Below are positions 54,258-62,838 of a stretch of 64,000 nt of DNA, piece by piece. The stretch spans positions 1 through 64,000 of the forward strand of contig NZ_JAMQAW010000001.1 in NCBI RefSeq assembly GCF_023701525.1, read 5' to 3'. The notes under the pieces were generated by a model, which ran no database searches, was not told where the DNA came from, and saw nothing but the letters and a program-made list of their open reading frames with translations. How positions within the stretch are numbered: the first letter of the stretch is position 1; the number at the start of each line of letters is the position of its first letter. The position numbers and the translations under genes are program-made. This DNA comes from Streptomyces albipurpureus. GTDB taxonomy: Bacteria; Actinomycetota; Actinomycetes; Streptomycetales; Streptomycetaceae.

Positions 54258-55355
54258 TCAGGTCTGGCGCAGCGGTTCATACGCCTTTTCGTCCAGGCCG
54301 AAGGTCCAAGCGACGCCCTCCTTCGCGGTTTTGGTGGTGGGCGGCACTCGTAGCCAATAGGTGCGGAAGGTGCCGTCCGGCTCTGCCGTGGAGTTGAGCA
54401 CCTCCACCATCACCACGTCCTCGTCGTCGTTCAACGAGATGCCCCAGAGGGTGCCGCTCTCGTCCTGGTGCAGTGGTTTGGCGCCCGACTCCGCCAGGTA
54501 CCGGTCGTACCCGTAGTGCTCCAGCATCACGCGCCGCAACTCCGCGTTCTCCTCGGTGCGTATGCGTTGGGCGTCAATCGAGGTGAGTTCGTCCAGGAAC
54601 GCGGCGGGCACGGGCATGCCTCGCCAGGCGTACATCCCGAAACCATCGGGGAACGCGAGCGCCGGGCCATCGCCACGGTCGAGCCGGCCTGCTTCATCAC
54701 GGTGCAGCGCAACGGGGCGCTCGCAGATCACCACCGCCTTCTCGAAGGGCCACCACCAGCCCGCGTTGCTGGCAACCCGCGCCAGTCCCTCCAGTCGCTC
54801 GCTGCGGCCGTCGAAGGCGGCGAGCCAGGCGGCATCATGCTGGCCGAGCACCGCGTCGAGCAGGATGAGGCGGACTTCGGTCCTGGAGGGTCGCTCCCGG
54901 TCGGGAGAGTCGGCTGTGACGCGCTGCTGGTCGGGGCCATCCGCTGGAGCGCCGGAGGGCTCGGAGGCGGGTCGGCCCGTCAGTTCCTCGATGACACCGG
55001 CCCGAATCCGCTCGGCGAGCGCCCGGGTGTTGTCCCAGAGCCGGGCGCCGGTGGAATTCCATAGTTCGGTCCAGCCGGCGGGCCCGAGGTCGTCATGCAG
55101 CCGACGCCGCTCCTGCGCCCAGGGGCGAGTGCGGACCTGTTCCCGCACCGACGGTCCGGCCCCCTTCAGAGCCCCCACCGTCTGTGCGCCCGCGCGGGGC
55201 GATTCCGCCCAGATGATCCGCTCGGGCTCGGCGAGCCCCGCGGTGCGGTAGGCCAGCCGCACCCCGTCTTCGGCAGCCGCCCGGTCTGCCGAACCGGTCG
55301 CCGCCGCAACGGCCCGCCACTTGTCCACGTACTGCATAGGAATCCCCGTCCCCAA
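54258..55355 (-). CDS. DUF6745-type protein
   Basis: A 365-residue cytosolic protein. The N-terminal half is helical (VDKWRAVAAATGSADRAAAE, GWTELWNSTGARLWDNTRAL). The C-terminal half carries WWWPFEKAVVICERPVALHR, DRGDGPALAFPDGFGMYAWR, GMPVPAAFLDE and VMLEHYGYDRYLAESGAKPL, the DUF6745 pattern. Function unknown. It is followed 89 bp away (in transcription, preceded) by the small MYRQGDVLIV protein gene, and the STM4015 LRR gene lies beyond the IS110 copy in the opposite direction. Such proteins are often found near LRR genes, so a functional link to the STM operon is possible but unproven. Confidence 0.75.
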   Translation of the reverse strand: MGTGIPMQYVDKWRAVAAATGSADRAAAEDGVRLAYRTAGLAEPERIIWAESPRAGAQTVGALKGAGPSVREQVRTRPWAQERRRLHDDLGPAGWTELWNSTGARLWDNTRALAERIRAGVIEELTGRPASEPSGAPADGPDQQRVTADSPDRERPSRTEVRLILLDAVLGQHDAAWLAAFDGRSERLEGLARVASNAGWWWPFEKAVVICERPVALHRDEAGRLDRGDGPALAFPDGFGMYAWRGMPVPAAFLDELTSIDAQRIRTEENAELRRVMLEHYGYDRYLAESGAKPLHQDESGTLWGISLNDDEDVVMVEVLNSTAEPDGTFRTYWLRVPPTTKTAKEGVAWTFGLDEKAYEPLRQT

Positions 55356-55444
55356 TCGACCGGTCGGTGCCCGGTGGTGTTCTCTGGTGCTGTCCCGCTC
55401 GGTGTCGCGGTGCCGTTCTGGTGTGAGGTGGAGCGAGAAGGAGG

Positions 55445-55771
55445 TCAGTCGGCGACGACGCGCACCGCGCCGGGCAGATACTCACGCTGACGCACCACGC
55501 GATACCAGCCCTTCGGGAGGGCGATCTCGGCGTGCTCCTCGTGGACCACTCGGCCGCCCGCCGGTAGGTGGAGCACCATCGGGCCGAACGGGCCCGGCTC
55601 CATGACCAGACGTCCCGGTCCCATCACCGCGTGCGCATGACCCGTGACCTCGCCGAGGGCGAGGACCAAGCGTCCCAGCCCATCGCGCGGCTCGGACCGC
55701 GTCTCCTCGATGTGCGACGGCACGGTCTCCGCCGCCACGGGCACGATCAGCACATCGCCCTGCCGGTACAT
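55445..55771 (-). CDS. Small conserved hypothetical protein
   Basis: A 108-residue protein beginning MYRQGDVLIVPVAAETVPSH, with LVLALGEVTGHAHAVMGPGR, then VHEEHAEIALPKGWYRVVRQ and EYLPGAVRVVAD. It is beta-rich with several conserved His. ATG 55771 follows GAGGGGAGAG. It lies upstream of the DUF6745 gene on the same strand, probably in one transcript. Similar proteins occur in phages and beside DUF6745 genes (from memory). Function unknown. Confidence 0.7.
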   Translation of the reverse strand: MYRQGDVLIVPVAAETVPSHIEETRSEPRDGLGRLVLALGEVTGHAHAVMGPGRLVMEPGPFGPMVLHLPAGGRVVHEEHAEIALPKGWYRVVRQREYLPGAVRVVAD

Positions 55772-55972
55772 GGCTCTCCCCTCAACTCCCAGCGCCGAGT
55801 GCGCTCAAGCTGGAAACGACGCTAACCGCAGGGTCTGACATTGATGCTGGTACTCAGGTTCCGGCGGCCGTGGCTCGGGGTCTGACTGACGCCCTGCTGG
55901 GCTGTCCTTGTGTTGTACTGTCCGGCCGCCGGAGCCCGTTCTCATGGCTCCGACCGGGCGGAACATGACCTG

Positions 55973-57288
55973 ATAGGAGCTTGGCCAGAAGCCCCTTCAA
56001 TGTCCTGTCCGCGCCACCCGGCCGGTGCCTACCTCCGGAAAGGAAAGGCACCATCAGCATGACATCAGAGGTCGTGGAAGACACCGCGGACCAGGACGTG
56101 TTCGGCGGGGTCGACTCTCACGCCGACACCGTCCACATCGCGGTCATCAGCGACAACGGCGGGCACCTCGCCGACGCCGAGTTCGCCACCACCCCTGCCG
56201 GATACGCCGCGGCCCTGGCCTTTCTGAACGCCCACGGCCGTGTGAGCACGATCGGCGTGGAAGGCACCTCCTCCTACGGCGCCGGCTTCACCCGCGCCGC
56301 CCGCGCCGCAGGCCTCGATGTCGTCGACGTCAACCGGCCCGACCGGGCCGAACGCCGCCGCATCGGCAAGTCCGACCCCATCGACGCCTACGCCGCCGCC
56401 CGCGCCGCCCTGTCCGGACGAGCCTCCAGCGCTCCCAAGGACGACACCGTCGCCGGCATACGCGCCCTGCACAACGCCGCCCGCTCCGCCGTCAAGGCCC
56501 GCACAGCCGCCCTCAACCAGATCACCAACCTCCTCGTCACCGCACCCGAGGCCGTCCGCGCCAGGTTCGGCCGGCTCAAGGGGACGGACCGCACCGAGGC
56601 CCTGGCCCGCCTGCGACCGGCTGGGGACGCCGTCCACACCGCGGTCCTCACCGCACTCAAGAGCCCCGCCCGACGTGTCAAAGAACTCACCGCCGAGCAC
56701 GACGCACTCACCAAGGCCCTCGACAGCCAGGCCACCGCCCACAACCCCGGCCTGCGAGCCGCCTACGGAGTCGGCCCCGACACCGCGGCCCAACTGCTGG
56801 TCACGGCGGGAGGCAACCCCGACCGGCTACGGACCGAGGCATCCTTCGCCGCCCTCCGCGGAGCCGCCCCCGTCCCCGCCTCCAGCGGCAAAACCAACCG
56901 GCACCGCCTCTCACGAGGCGGCGACCGGGACGCCAACGCCGCCCTCTACCGCATCGCTTTGGTCCGCATGTCCAGCGACGCCAGAACCCGCACATACACC
57001 GCACGGCAGACCGCAGCCGGCCGAACGAAGAAAGAGATCATCCGGCTCCTGAAACGAGCCATCGCCCGGGAGATCTTCCGCTACCTCACCACTACCGTCA
57101 CCGTCCCCGGCATCACCGACCCGCGGCCTCCACGGCAAGCCAGAAACATCACCCTCACCGCCGTCGCCCAACACTTCGGAGTCTGGCCCACCACCATCTC
57201 CAGACTTGAACGAGGCCTCAGTCGAGACGACGACCTCGCTCACGCCTACCGCGCATGGATCCAAACCGCTTGACACCAATAGGAGCTT
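55973..57288 (+). mobile_element. IS110-family insertion sequence
   Basis: An IS110-type transposase gene flanked by two 10-bp direct copies of ATAGGAGCTT (55973-55982 and 57279-57288). There are no terminal inverted repeats, as expected for IS110 elements. The true left end may lie further upstream (to about 55850), because these elements carry a non-coding left region. It sits between the divergently oriented DUF6745/small-protein pair and the STM4015 operon. It may have separated the operon from its original promoter. Confidence 0.7.
56059..57273 (+). CDS. IS110-family transposase (DEDD recombinase)
   Basis: A 404-residue transposase. The RuvC-like DEDD domain shows GGVDSHADTVHIAVISD, IGVEGTSSYGAGFTRA and RRRIGKSDPIDAYAAARAAL. 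The Tnp_20 domain shows YGVGPDTAAQLLVTAGGNPD, GAAPVPASSGKTNRHRLSRG with the Ser nucleophile region, and NAALYRIALVRMSSDARTRT. The C-terminus adds an HTH-like AQHFGVWPTTISRLERG. It appears intact. ATG 56059 follows GGAAAGGAAAGG. Confidence 0.88.
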   Translation: MTSEVVEDTADQDVFGGVDSHADTVHIAVISDNGGHLADAEFATTPAGYAAALAFLNAHGRVSTIGVEGTSSYGAGFTRAARAAGLDVVDVNRPDRAERRRIGKSDPIDAYAAARAALSGRASSAPKDDTVAGIRALHNAARSAVKARTAALNQITNLLVTAPEAVRARFGRLKGTDRTEALARLRPAGDAVHTAVLTALKSPARRVKELTAEHDALTKALDSQATAHNPGLRAAYGVGPDTAAQLLVTAGGNPDRLRTEASFAALRGAAPVPASSGKTNRHRLSRGGDRDANAALYRIALVRMSSDARTRTYTARQTAAGRTKKEIIRLLKRAIAREIFRYLTTTVTVPGITDPRPPRQARNITLTAVAQHFGVWPTTISRLERGLSRDDDLAHAYRAWIQTA

Positions 57289-57399
57289 CAACGCCCCGCC
57301 CCGGCGCTCAGGCACCGCCCTGCCCGGTGCGTTGTCAGTGGGACTTGGTAGAACTGCTCGCAACTGGCCGATCAACGCCACCCTCGTCTGGAGCTCGTC

Positions 57400-58353
57400 A
57401 TGACCATCAACAGCCATCTGCAAGAGCTGCACGGACTGCCCGCGTTCGACTTCCCCCGGGCCGAGGCCCAGGCGAAGACCGAACTGCCGCCCGTGTCGTC
57501 GGTGGCGTGGCGAATCGCCGCCGAGTACGAGGGGGAGGAGTGGGAGCAGGCCTTCGCGCGCTTCCTCGACGCGGTGGACCCGACCGAGGTGCGTGCGCTG
57601 ATCGTCGGCTTGTGGAACGAGGCGTACGAGACCTCCCCGGCAAGCATCATCTCCACCCTGACCGGGGCCGCCGACAGGTTCCCGGCGCTGCGGGCGATCT
57701 TCTTCGGGGACATCACCTACGACGAGTGCGAAATCTCCTGGATCAACCAGGGTCTGGTCACCCCCGTCCTCGATGCCTTCCCCGAGCTGCTGGAGTTCGG
57801 TGTGCGCGGTGGCACCGGGCTGGAGTTCCCGGCGGTGCGCCATGAGAAGCTCGAATCCCTGGTGGTGGAATCGGGCGGGCTGGGCGTCGAAGTCGTTCGC
57901 GGGATCGCGGCCAGTGAGCTGCCCGCCCTGGCCAACCTCGACATCTGGCTTGGCTCGTCGTGGTACGGCGCGGACACCCAGGTGGCGGATCTGGAGCCGT
58001 TCCTCGCGGGCACCCTGCTGCCCAAGCTCGGCTGTCTGGCGCTGCGCAACAGCGATATCCAGGACCAGATCGCCGTGGCGTGCGCCGGAGCACCCGTGGT
58101 GGCCCGGCTGCACACCCTGGATCTCTCGATGGGCACGCTCGGCGACGAGGGCGCCGAGGCCCTGTTGAACGGACAGCCGCTGACCCATCTGCGGCGGCTC
58201 GATCTCCATCACCACTTCATCAGTGCGCCCCTGGTGGAGCGATTGAGAACCACCTTTGAGGCAGCGGGGGTGTCGATCGATCTCTCCGAGGCGGAACTGG
58301 GCAGCGAGGACGACGAGGACGACGAACACCGCTACACCTCAGTGGCGGAGTGA
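57400..58353 (+). CDS. STM4015 family LRR protein
   Basis: A 317-residue protein with leucine-rich-repeat-like units: PELLEFGVRGGTGLEFPAVR, KLESLVVESGGLGVEVVRGI, LPALANLDIWLG, LPKLGCLALRNSDIQDQIAV and VARLHTLDLSMGTLGDEGAE. It opens INSHLQELHGLPAFDFPRAE and ends with a very acidic tail (GSEDDEDDEHRYTSVAE). It is the first gene of a five-gene operon, named after the Salmonella locus STM4015. The family has no known function. As the only non-enzymatic member it may be a scaffold or the substrate of the other four (inference). Confidence 0.85.
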   Translation: MTINSHLQELHGLPAFDFPRAEAQAKTELPPVSSVAWRIAAEYEGEEWEQAFARFLDAVDPTEVRALIVGLWNEAYETSPASIISTLTGAADRFPALRAIFFGDITYDECEISWINQGLVTPVLDAFPELLEFGVRGGTGLEFPAVRHEKLESLVVESGGLGVEVVRGIAASELPALANLDIWLGSSWYGADTQVADLEPFLAGTLLPKLGCLALRNSDIQDQIAVACAGAPVVARLHTLDLSMGTLGDEGAEALLNGQPLTHLRRLDLHHHFISAPLVERLRTTFEAAGVSIDLSEAELGSEDDEDDEHRYTSVAE

Positions 58354-58357
58354 CCCG

Positions 58358-59641
58358 GTGACCGGCACCCGTGCCCCGTCCGCCCCCCTGTTGGTGGTCA
58401 TCGGCAATCCCACCAACCGACGTGTCGCCCTTTTCCAGCAGGCCGCGCGCGCGGCCCGACTGCCCGATGTGCGGGTGGTGCCCTGGCTCGCAGTGCTCCG
58501 GGGGCAGGCTCGGTTCCACGCCGGAGAGCTGGTCCGACTGGATTCGCCGGGCGAGGACGCCGAGGTGGAGAGGGAACTCCGCGGTGTGGACGACCCCACC
58601 CGGGTCGAGGGCACGGCGCGTTGGTATGAGCGGTTCACCGCAGCGGTCCGCGATGTGGCGAGCGCCGTGGCCGCGGCCGGTGGCACGCTGCTCGACGATC
58701 CGCAGGATCTGGCGGTGCTGTTCGACAAGCGGCTCTGCCACGGTGTGTTGCGAGAGGCCGGGATCGCGGTGCCCCAGTCCCCCACCTCCGGTCCCGACGC
58801 CCCACTCGTGCGGGGCTGGGCGGACGTCCGCGCACTCCAGGAGGGGACGGGGCTGCGGCGCGTGTTCATCAAGCTCGCCCATGGCTCGTCGGCGTCCGGG
58901 GTGCTCGCCGTGGAAACGGCGAGCGGGGGGCGGGTGCAGGCGACCACCTCGGTCGAGCGGGATGGCCGCGGTCGGCTCTTCAACTCCCTGCGGGTGCGCC
59001 GCTACTCAACCGAGCGGGAGGTGGGCGCGCTGGTGGACGCCCTCGCCCCGGACGGTCTGCACATCGAGCGCTGGCTGCCGAAGGCCTCTCAAGGGGGCCG
59101 TACCGCCGACCTTCGGGTCGTGGTCATCGCGGGCCGCGCCACCCACGCGGTCGTGCGGACGAGCCGTTCGCCCATGACCAATCTCCATCTGGGAGGTGCC
59201 CGGGGCGACCTCGCCGCGGCCCGTACCTCCATCGAGATCGCGGGCGGCGACTGGGCGGGGGCCCTGCGACTGTGCGAGGCAGCCGCGGAGCGCTTCCCCG
59301 GCTCGCTGCGGGTCGGTGTCGATCTGCTGCCCTCCCCCGATTGGCGGGGCTTCTCCATCGGCGAGGTCAATGGCTTTGGGGACCTGCTGCCGGGCCTGAC
59401 CGGGCTGCCCGGCAGCGGTGCCGAAACCCAGGAAACCTATGCGGCCCAAATCAGCGCCGTACGGTCCCGATGCGCCACCCTCACCAGGGAAGCGCGAGCC
59501 GCGCCAGGTGCCTTGGAGGCCACCGCGCCACCCGCGCCCATCAAGGAAGCGAGCGAGCGACAGCCCGCGTGGAGAGAGTCCTCGACGCCAGGCTCGCCCG
59601 CTCCGACGAGAACAAGGAACCACCACCGTGCACGCTGGTAA
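58358..59641 (+). CDS. STM4014 family ATP-grasp-like protein
   Basis: A protein of about 427 residues starting GTG 58358, four bases after STM4015, behind GGAG. The central part looks like an ATP-grasp fold: LLDDPQDLAVLFDKRLCHGV, REAGIAVPQSPT, RVFIKLAHGSSASGVLAVET (with the ATP-binding Lys), then VGVDLLPSPDWRGFSIGEVN (Mg-binding E/N). ATP-grasp enzymes ligate a carboxylate to an amine or thiol. The first 60 residues (LLVVIGNPTNRRVALFQQAA) form the pre-domain. The C-terminal 40 residues are low-complexity and overlap the next gene. The substrate is unknown; the LRR protein or a small molecule is possible. Confidence 0.82.
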   Translation: MTGTRAPSAPLLVVIGNPTNRRVALFQQAARAARLPDVRVVPWLAVLRGQARFHAGELVRLDSPGEDAEVERELRGVDDPTRVEGTARWYERFTAAVRDVASAVAAAGGTLLDDPQDLAVLFDKRLCHGVLREAGIAVPQSPTSGPDAPLVRGWADVRALQEGTGLRRVFIKLAHGSSASGVLAVETASGGRVQATTSVERDGRGRLFNSLRVRRYSTEREVGALVDALAPDGLHIERWLPKASQGGRTADLRVVVIAGRATHAVVRTSRSPMTNLHLGGARGDLAAARTSIEIAGGDWAGALRLCEAAAERFPGSLRVGVDLLPSPDWRGFSIGEVNGFGDLLPGLTGLPGSGAETQETYAAQISAVRSRCATLTREARAAPGALEATAPPAPIKEASERQPAWRESSTPGSPAPTRTRNHHRARW

Positions 59642-60530
59642 CCCCCTCACCCCCACCGCACCGCCGGGTCCCCTCCTAGCCGGCCAGGACGCGTCCGCCT
59701 TGGGTGACCCGGATATGAACGAGGTCATCGGGCAGGACGACCTCCTCCTCATCACCCTGGACACCCTCCGCTACGACGTGGCGGAGGAACTCGCCGCGGC
59801 CGGGCGGACACCGAATCTCACCCGCTGTCTCCCGCACGGCGCCTGGCAGCGCCGGCACGCACCCGGGAACTTCACCTACGCCTCCCACCAGGCGATGTTC
59901 GCCGGTTTCCTGCCGACCCCGGCCGAACCCGGGCCGCACCCCCGGCTCTTCGCCGCGCGGTTCGCGGGCAGTGAGACGACCAAGGGACGCACCTATGTCT
60001 TCGACACCCCTGATCTTGTTTCCGGACTCGCAGCGGCCGGGTACCGCACGGTGTGCATCGGCGGCGTTGGCTTCTTCAACGAACAGGGTCCCCTCGGCTC
60101 CGTGCTGCCGGGGATGTTCCAGGAGAGCCACTGGGAGCCGGAGTTCGGTGTCACGTCAGCCGTGTCCTTCGAGAAGCAGATCGACCGGGCCGAGCAGGTC
60201 ATAGCCGGGCTTCCGCAGGATCAGCGGCTGTTCCTCTTCGTCAATGTGGCCTCGTTGCACCAGCCCAACTGGTTCCATCTGCCGGGAGCGACCAGCGAGG
60301 CGGGTGACTCCCGCGAGAGTCACGCAGCCGCCCTGGAGTACGTGGACCGGCACATCGGGCGACTGTTCACCGCCGCCCGCAGCCGTCGTCGCTGCTTCGC
60401 GGTCGTCTGTTCCGACCACGGCACCACCTACGGCGATGACGGGTACACCGGCCACCGACTCGGCCATGACGCCGTGTGGACCGTGCCGTACGCCCAGTTC
60501 TTCCTTGAGGCATCCGAGGCCGCTGAATGA
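59628..60530 (+). CDS. STM4013/SEN3800 family hydrolase
   Basis: A protein of about 300 residues of the alkaline-phosphatase/sulfatase superfamily. DLLLITLDTLRYDVAEELAA supplies a first metal ligand (Asp) and candidate nucleophile Thr. TYASHQAMFAGFLPT and AVVCSDHGTTYGDDGYTGHR, LGHDAVWTVPYAQF supply the C-terminal metal-binding Asp/His. GTG 59628 follows AAGGAACC; it overlaps STM4014 by 14 bp. A hydrolase of phosphate, sulfate or phosphonate ester is predicted. No signal peptide, so it acts in the cytosol. Confidence 0.85.
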   Translation: MHAGNPLTPTAPPGPLLAGQDASALGDPDMNEVIGQDDLLLITLDTLRYDVAEELAAAGRTPNLTRCLPHGAWQRRHAPGNFTYASHQAMFAGFLPTPAEPGPHPRLFAARFAGSETTKGRTYVFDTPDLVSGLAAAGYRTVCIGGVGFFNEQGPLGSVLPGMFQESHWEPEFGVTSAVSFEKQIDRAEQVIAGLPQDQRLFLFVNVASLHQPNWFHLPGATSEAGDSRESHAAALEYVDRHIGRLFTAARSRRRCFAVVCSDHGTTYGDDGYTGHRLGHDAVWTVPYAQFFLEASEAAE

Positions 60531-61906
60531 GCACATCACCGCTCCACCCCCGCCCCTACCAGAGCTATGTGTACGCCTATCCCCACAAGACCGCGTACCG
60601 CGAGCTCAGCCACCGCCCCACCTTGCGCGAGGAGTGGGCGGCGGAACCCACCGACGCGCTCTCGCTCTATCTCCACATACCGTTCTGCGAGGTCCGCTGC
60701 GGCTTCTGCAATCTCTTCACCCGGATCGGTGCTCCCGACGAGCTGACCACCCGCTATCTCGACGCACTCGACCGGCAGGCGACGGCTGTGCGGGACGCCC
60801 TGGGCGACAGCGCCCCCATCCGGTTCGCCGCCGCGGCCTTCGGTGGCGGTACACCTACCTTTCTGACCGCAGCCGAGCTGGATCGGCTCTGCGACATCGC
60901 CGAGAAGCGCATGGGCGCCGAACTGACCTCCATCCCCCTCTCCGTGGAGGCTTCCCCGTCGACCGCGACCGCGGACCGGCTTGCCGTGCTCGCCAACCGC
61001 GGCACCACCAGGTTGAGTCTCGGCGTGCAGAGCTTCGCCGACGACGAGGCACGAGCAGCGGTCCGCCCACAGCGCCGGTCCGATGTCGAGGCCGCGCTCG
61101 GACGTGTCCGAGACGTCGGCATCCCGGTGCTCAACATCGACCTGATCTACGGCATCGACGGTCAGACACCCAAGAGTTGGCGTCACTCCCTTGATGCGGC
61201 ACTCGCCTGGGAACCCGAGGAGCTGTATCTCTATCCGCTCTATGTGCGACCCCTGACGGGCCTCGATCGACGCGGCCCCCACCGTCTCGGTGCGGGCACG
61301 CCCGAGGCGACAACGAGCCCGGCCCGGGATGCCCACTGGGACACCCAACGGCTGGAGCTCTATCGACTGGGCCGCGACCACCTCCTGGCCCAGGGCTACG
61401 AGCAGGTGTCGATGCGGATGTTCCGTCGTCTCGGCACCCCCGTACACGGCGCTGAGGACTACGCCTGCCAGACCGACGGGATGATCGGACTCGGCTGCGG
61501 CGCCCGTTCCTACACCTCGCGTCTGCACTACTCCTTCGACTACGCGGTACGCCCCGGTGAGGTGCGCGCCATCATCGACGAGTACGTCCAGACGGAGGAC
61601 TTCGACCGTGCCGCGATCGGGTACCGCGTCGACGAGGTCGAGGCCCGCCGCCGTCATCTGCTCCAGTCACTGCTCCAGGCACAGGGCATGGAGCTCGCCG
61701 ACTACCGTGAGCGGTTCGGCTGCGACCCGGTCGATGACTTCTCGGCCGAGTTGGACCGCTTCACCGCACTCGGCTGGTTGGACGGATCGGCGGCGCCGGC
61801 ACGGCTGAAGCTGAGCGCTGAGGGACTGGCGTACTCCGACGCGCTGGGGCCGGAGTTGTTCTCCCCCACGGTGAGGACCCGAATGGCGGAGTACGAGTCG
61901 AAATGA
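60527..61906 (+). CDS. STM4012 family radical SAM protein
   Basis: A 459-residue radical SAM enzyme related to HemW/coproporphyrinogen oxidase-like proteins. LSLYLHIPFCEVRCGFCNLF places the 4Fe-4S cysteines at 54, 58 and 61. FGGGTPTFLTAAELDRL is the SAM-binding GGGTP loop; VEASPSTATADRLAVLANRG, LSLGVQSFADDEARAAVRPQ and NIDLIYGIDGQT follow as in HemW. The C-terminal domain is the HemN-type (DDFSAELDRFTALGWLDG). The ATG overlaps STM4013 (ATGA). Resemblance to HemW suggests possible haem or porphyrin-like handling, but the STM4012 group is distinct and uncharacterised. Confidence 0.88.
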   Translation: MSTSPLHPRPYQSYVYAYPHKTAYRELSHRPTLREEWAAEPTDALSLYLHIPFCEVRCGFCNLFTRIGAPDELTTRYLDALDRQATAVRDALGDSAPIRFAAAAFGGGTPTFLTAAELDRLCDIAEKRMGAELTSIPLSVEASPSTATADRLAVLANRGTTRLSLGVQSFADDEARAAVRPQRRSDVEAALGRVRDVGIPVLNIDLIYGIDGQTPKSWRHSLDAALAWEPEELYLYPLYVRPLTGLDRRGPHRLGAGTPEATTSPARDAHWDTQRLELYRLGRDHLLAQGYEQVSMRMFRRLGTPVHGAEDYACQTDGMIGLGCGARSYTSRLHYSFDYAVRPGEVRAIIDEYVQTEDFDRAAIGYRVDEVEARRRHLLQSLLQAQGMELADYRERFGCDPVDDFSAELDRFTALGWLDGSAAPARLKLSAEGLAYSDALGPELFSPTVRTRMAEYESK

Positions 61907-62838
61907 ACGGCCCCATGGATCTCACTCTTCTCTACCGCGGCCCGTTGGCCTCCTGCGACTTCGACTGCCCTTACTGCCCCTTCGCCAAGCGGCGCGACAG
62001 TCCCGAGCAGCTCCGCTTGGACCGGGCTGCGCTGGAGCGCTTCACCGACTGGGTCGCACAGCAGCGCGGCGACCGGCTGTCGGTGCTGTTCACTCCTTGG
62101 GGGGAGGCTCTGGTGCGCTCCTGGTACCGCAGGGCGCTCAGCGAGCTCTCCCAACTGCCCCAGGTGCACCGGGTCGCGATCCAAACCAACCTCAGCTGCC
62201 GAACCGACTGGCTCAAGGAAGCGGACCTCGACACGCTCGCCCTCTGGTGCACCTACCACCCGGGACAGACCCCCTACGAGCGATTCCTCAGCAAGTGCCG
62301 GGAACTCGCGCGGCTCGGTGTCCGCTTCAGTGTGGGGATCGTCGGGCTTCCCGAGCATCTGGACCATGCTCGCCAACTGCGTGCCGCGCTTCCCCAGCAG
62401 ATATACCTCTGGGTCAACGCGGCGGACGGACACACCTACCAGGACGCCGAAGCAGCACAGTGGACGGACCTCGATCCGCTCTTCCCCTACAGTCGGCGCC
62501 CCCACTCATCGGCTGGACTGCCCTGCCGTACCGGTGAGTCGGTCATCTCCGTCGATGGCGAGGGCACGGTGCGCCGCTGTCATTTCGTCCGCGAGGAGTT
62601 GGGCAATCTCTATGACGGCTCCTACCGGCGGGCGCTGGGCCCCCGCGGCTGCCCACGGGCCGTGTGCGACTGCCATATCGGCTATGTGCACCTGGAGTCG
62701 CTGCCGCTCTACGACGTCTTCGCCGGCGGTGTGCTGGAGCGCATCCCGGCCGCACCCACAGGGGTACGGCAGCCACTGGCGCTCACGCTGCGGCGGCCGT
62801 CGCCAGAGCGTCCCACGCCCGATACGGGCATCGGCTAG
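61903..62838 (+). CDS. STM4011 family radical SAM protein
   Basis: A 311-residue radical SAM enzyme with CX3CX2C at residues 18-25 (LASCDFDCPYCPFAKR). VLFTPWGEALVRSWYRRALS and RVAIQTNLSCRTDWLKEADL follow the core barrel. The C-terminal region contains LPCRTGESVISVDGEGTVRR, CHFVREELGNLYD and CPRAVCDCHIGYVH, a SPASM-like set of Cys for auxiliary clusters. SPASM-type proteins often modify peptides or proteins. It is the last gene of the operon and overlaps the convergent SGNH hydrolase by 4 bp. Confidence 0.87.
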   Translation: MNGPMDLTLLYRGPLASCDFDCPYCPFAKRRDSPEQLRLDRAALERFTDWVAQQRGDRLSVLFTPWGEALVRSWYRRALSELSQLPQVHRVAIQTNLSCRTDWLKEADLDTLALWCTYHPGQTPYERFLSKCRELARLGVRFSVGIVGLPEHLDHARQLRAALPQQIYLWVNAADGHTYQDAEAAQWTDLDPLFPYSRRPHSSAGLPCRTGESVISVDGEGTVRRCHFVREELGNLYDGSYRRALGPRGCPRAVCDCHIGYVHLESLPLYDVFAGGVLERIPAAPTGVRQPLALTLRRPSPERPTPDTGIG

